DNA of 64,000 nucleotides from Odobenus rosmarus divergens (lineage: Eukaryota; Chordata; Mammalia; Carnivora; Odobenidae): contig NW_004450459.1 in the NCBI RefSeq assembly GCF_000321225.1, positions 628,208 to 692,207 of the forward strand, in the 5' to 3' direction. Positions 60,381 to 64,000 of this stretch are shown here, piece by piece. Within the stretch, counting starts at the first letter, position 1. Every line of letters begins with the position of its first letter. The notes below the pieces were generated by a model. It made no database searches and was not told the DNA's origin. It saw nothing but the letters and a program-made list of their open reading frames with translations. Made by a program: the position numbers and the translations under genes.

Positions 60381-61239
60381 CCAGGTTTTACACATGAAAG
60401 CAAATGCTTAGTAGGAGAATTAAAAGCCAATGTACACTAAACTGTTAGTGTTAACCGATGCCAACCCTAATCTGTACTCAAAAAGTGGAGCGTGCGCGTT
60501 CAAGCTGATGGCACTCATCTGCTTACCAGGAGCAGGGTCCCGAACGCCAGGCAGCAGAGCCAGAAACCACAGTGCATCTTGCTCAGAATGCAGGGGTCAG
60601 CATTTGTCACACGGATCTCAGAGAGAGGCAGAGTTTTAACATGGAAGGTTCTCTGAAAACCCTGGGGCCCAGACCATGGGGCCAGGACAGAAAACCACGT
60701 TTCATGGTTTCATGGAACTCTTGTGTCTCGCGTGATATTCATAGAAGTAAAAGAAGAATTGTTTTAAAAAAAAAAAAAGTGAAAAAGATTCCCACGGTCA
60801 GATGTTAAAGAAATTTGGAATGAATCAAGGTTAAACGTGTTTCTTTCCTGAAGGACTCTCTGAGCCTTCGGGTTCCCTCGTTGTCGGGCCTGGGAGCTGT
60901 CTTTGAAGAAATATCTATTAGGCTATGGCTGGATAATTGTGTTTCCTGGGGGCACAGCTTGGGAAATACTGAGATAAAATATGATTAACCCTGGTTTAGA
61001 GATGAGGGCATCGAGGCCCACGGACATTATGTCCTAGAAGGAGAACTCAGGTCTCCGGCCCCCTAGCATCAACTTTTCCTAGGAGACAGTCAGAAATCTG
61101 AGAAGAGACTGACTGCAACCAGAGTTCTTAGCAATGCCCATACCCTGGAAGGGTATCGGAAGGCTAGACCTTCTGAAAGTACATACACTCTTCTTTCCTG
61201 GCTCATTTGGACATGCAGACCCTCCCAAATCATGATTAC

Positions 61240-61323
61240 CTGATACAAAGGCATGCAGATGCTATCAATCCACTCCAGTTGCAACCGAGGCAGTTCATCT
61301 TTCCGGTTCCGATCAAAAATAGC
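61240..61323 (-). CDS. PDE11A penultimate coding exon (28 codons)
   Basis: This 84-bp phase-0 exon of phosphodiesterase 11A has acceptor cccccattctag|GCT (ag at 61324-61325) and donor CAG|gtaatc (gt at 61238-61239). It reads [20 protein letters not shown] followed by SICMPLYQ. This is the C-terminal part of the PDEase catalytic domain, where the QLEWID/I..MPLYQ helix lines the nucleotide pocket. The Gln in LQLEW is the expected position of the purine-binding glutamine in this family. There are no stops or frameshifts, so the exon looks functional. The exons before it lie beyond the right edge of the window. Confidence 0.96.
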
Positions 61324-64000
61324 CTAGAATGGGGGAAAAGAAGCTTGCTTTATTACGCTGGAGTATTTTACAGGTGCTTTGTCAAACACTTTGCCACAAT
61401 GATCCAATTTTTACCAACTGAACACTTCACAAATCACAACCAATCTTTACATGTACTTTCTTTTCCTTTATCTATGATGAGAAATAAAGTATTTTCACCT
61501 CTTTTTATGAGATTTGTAAGCGAATTTATTTGAACTTTATAGCACGCAACTCCTTGGGGCCAAAATCTGCCTTCAGATACAGGTAATGGCCACTAAATCA
61601 AGTCATCAGGTCACTGGGAATTGGGTACAAGTCAAGGGGAAGGGGATATGTTTTATTGCCACAAAAATAATGCAGGCTTTTATTTTTATAGTGAAAGAAG
61701 GTGGGATAGATTAGAAAAGATCCTTAAAGCAGCTTCATCTTAACTAGAAACTATTTGTATTAATTTTTCAGGGTGGGATGTTGGTTTGACAACTCTTGTG
61801 TGTTTTTCAATAAGGTTCTGTCATTAATAAAAATCCTAAGTTTTTGTCTATCATGGGATGGATGATGTGGTAGGTACCCATTCTCTCCTCCTTCCCAGGC
61901 TTTAAACTTCATGATACTATAATGTTTAGAAAATTTAGGTATACTCTTCAAGAAAAAGAAATGACACATGTCTGTTGGGCAGACATGAAAAGGGAGCCAA
62001 TCAGCTGGACTTGGGGCGCACATGGATTCTTGAACAAACACAGCCGGTTCTACTCCATTAAGCATGTCCTTCTTTCTGCTATCAGCGAGTAAGGCCAGGG
62101 TCTACGAAGCGACCTTCCCCTGCATTACTGTCTTAAAGTAGGTTTGGTCTCTCCTCTACAGAGATAACATGTGGCATCCACATCATTCTGGCGTTCACAT
62201 AGGTCACGAGGGCAGATCCAAGGCATTCCCTTGGTCTGGAGATGCTGAAAAAGCCAGCATCCTTCAGACTCATGAATGAGGGTGGGAGCCGGTAGGACAG
62301 AAATCACGAGCTGCCAAAGCTCACAAGAAGAGAGAAGGGTGCTGCTGAGGGAATCTCTCCGAATCAGGGAGAAGGTCACTGACTCCCACAGACTCTGCTC
62401 GTCCTTGTCTTACAATGTGAAATGTGAAATACCAGGAAAGGGGACTAGGGTCTGGAGAAGACTGACGCATGCCGGAGGAAGGAAGGAAGGAAGGAATGAT
62501 CTTGTGAACTGCAGGAGTCTTTGTCTGAAGTGTTCCTTTAAAAATATTATTCTATTATCTACTCTTGAGCTCTCAGAGTTACCTGAAATTTTCTTATTTA
62601 CTTAATTACTGTTTCTGGTGCATAGAACTTTTTGTTTGTTTTTGTTTTAGTTCAGTGGTTTTTGGTATATTCACAATTAGTTGTGCAACCATTACTACAG
62701 TCAATTTTAGAACATTTTTATCACCCCAACAAGAAATCCCATACCAATTAGCAGTCACTCCTCCCCCTCCCCCAAATCCCCGGCCTTAGGTGACCACGAA
62801 TCCATTTTCTGTTTGTATAGATTTGGCTATTCTGCACACTCATATAAATGGAATCGTATGATACGTGGCCTTTGTGACCAGCTTCTTTCACTGAGCATGA
62901 TGTTTTCAAGGTTCCATACTGTAGCATTCTTCAGCACTTCATTCCTCTTTATGGCCAAATGATATTCCATTGTATAGTTACACCACATTTTATTTATCCA
63001 TTCCTCAGCTGATGGGCACTTGGGTTATTTCCACTTTGTGGCCCTGATGAGTAATGCTGCTCTGAACCTTCATGTACAAGTTTCCACGTGGATGTATGTT
63101 TTCATTTCTCTTGGGGATAGACCTAGAGGCAGAATTGCTGGGCCATGAGCCCAGTCTGACCTTTAATGCTTCCATGAATTGCCAAACTATTTTCCAAAGC
63201 AGCTGCACCATTTTACATGCCTGCCAGCAGTGTATGAAGTTCCAGTTTCTCCACATCCTCCTCAGCACTGGTCATTGTCTGTCTTTTTAATTATAGCTAG
63301 TCCCCATGAAGTGGTATCTCACTGCGGTTTTGGTTTGCATTTCCCTGATGACTAATGATTTTGAGCATGTTTTCATGTGCTTATTGGCCATCTCTATATA
63401 TTCTTTGAAGCAATATGTATTCAGATCCTTTGACCTTTTTAAAAATTGGGTTGCCTTTCTAGTTGTTCATAGTTCTCTGTATATTCTAGATGCCAGGCCC
63501 ATATCATATATGATTTGCAAATCATTTCTCCCATCCTGTAGGCTGTCTTTTCGTTTTCTTGACAGTGTCCTTTAAGATGCAAAGTGTTAAATTTTAATGA
63601 AGTCCAATTTATCTATTTTGTTTTTCTTGTGTTTTGTGTCTCTTGTGCTTTTGGTGTCATATCTAAGACATCATTGCCAGATCCAATCCAGAAGATTTAC
63701 ACCTTGTTTTCTTCTAAGAGTTTTATATAGTTTTAGTTCTTACATTTAGTTCTATGATCCACTTTGAGGTTATTCCGAGGTTTGGTGAGAGGTAAGGGTC
63801 TAACTTGACTCATTTGCAGTGGATATCCTACTGTCCCTGCACTATTTGAAAAGACTGCTTTCCTCCCCCACTGAACTGTCTTAGCGTCCTTTTGAAAATC
63901 AGTTGACCATAACTGTCAGAGTTTATTTGCAGACTAGTCACTTCTCAAAAAATGTTTTTGAGTGGAAGTGTGAGATAGTACACTGTCCTGTGTTTTCCTT
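61324..64000 (-). other. Partial PDE11A intron running off the right edge
   Basis: No further PDE11A exon is visible before the window ends. 61330-62470 is unique-looking DNA, followed by a short (GGAA)5 run at 62477-62496 and an antisense ancient L1 from about 62625. Confidence 0.75.
62625..63960 (-). mobile_element. Ancient L1, antisense, ORF2 C-terminal part and 3' UTR
   Basis: The plus strand shows L1 in reverse: 'attagttgtgcaaccattac', 'tcactgagcatgatgttttc', 'gatattccattgtatagtta', 'tctccacatcctcctcagca', 'catttccctgatgactaatg' and 'gaaaatcagttgaccataac'. On the minus strand a decayed ORF2 tail is readable near 63005-63268 (CWQACKMVQLLWKIVW). The copy is in the same orientation as PDE11A. 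Confidence 0.85.

Larger units (their letters stand above)
31992..61239 (-). other. Last intron of PDE11A (29.2 kb)
   Basis: The intron has a donor gt at 61238-61239 (CAG|gtaatc on the minus strand) and an acceptor ag at 31992-31993. It holds no further recognised exon on either strand. Its content is mostly transposons, listed separately, plus unique AT-rich DNA (for example 32980-35160, 38900-40150, 41200-42130, 42380-43920, 45570-46610, 49650-50730, 51790-53210 and 58960-60340). The interval 47.6-49.15 kb is GC-richer but shows no gene. Confidence 0.9.

Noticed and set aside
63005..63268. Minus-strand 87-codon frame
   Set aside because: It is a decayed L1 ORF2 C-terminus.
1..64000. CRISPR array, operon or bacterial mobile system
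   Set aside because: The window is mammalian; regular spacer-repeat structures and prokaryotic gene organisation are absent. The only regular array is the gapless heptamer repeat.

Overview
This is a gene-poor stretch of a mammalian nuclear genome, almost certainly from a carnivore. The tRNA-Lys-derived CAN SINEs (A/B-box head, CT-rich body, A-rich tail) and the young L1 3' ends are carnivore-specific types. The SINE body sequence looks like the arctoid kind (bear, seal, mustelid) rather than the dog or cat kind; that last step rests on recalled consensus sequences.

Two gene loci can be identified, both on the minus strand. (1) The last two coding exons of PDE11A (dual-specificity cAMP/cGMP phosphodiesterase 11A) are at 61240-61323 and 31833-31991, with canonical splice sites and matching phase. 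They are separated by a 29.2-kb intron. The last exon and the start of the 3' UTR lie in a CpG-rich island. (2) About 9.5 kb beyond the PDE11A stop is a broken single-exon TTC30/IFT70 gene (20103-22300). Its position next to the PDE11A 3' end matches TTC30A in the human gene order as I recall it (AGPS, TTC30B, TTC30A, PDE11A). It carries three frameshifts, a premature stop, two small deletions and a 204-bp antisense L1 fragment inserted within the last dozen codons. Its ciliary-type promoter motifs (an RFX X-box and a ZNF143-like site) are still present. IFT70 is a component of the IFT-B transport train in cilia, so this copy is dead and a paralogue outside the window presumably does the job.

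Layout: 1-16.7 kb is intergenic, with MIR, MER5, an ERV-type LTR, two CAN SINEs and L1 3' ends. 16.78-17.48 kb holds a minus-strand coding-like remnant I could not name. 20.1-22.6 kb is the TTC30 pseudogene and its promoter. 22.6-31.8 kb is probably PDE11A 3' UTR plus spacer, relatively poor in young repeats. 32.0-61.2 kb is the last PDE11A intron, holding seven CAN SINEs, several L1s, L2, MIR, an MLT1-type LTR, and a striking 33-unit heptanucleotide array (36517-36747) grown inside an ancient LINE copy. 61.3-64.0 kb is the next PDE11A intron, ending in an antisense ancient L1.

I see no intact complete gene, RNA gene, CRISPR array or novel multi-gene system. The most informative observations are the TTC30A loss with its L1 insertion, the in-register heptamer array, and the CpG island over the PDE11A terminal exon.
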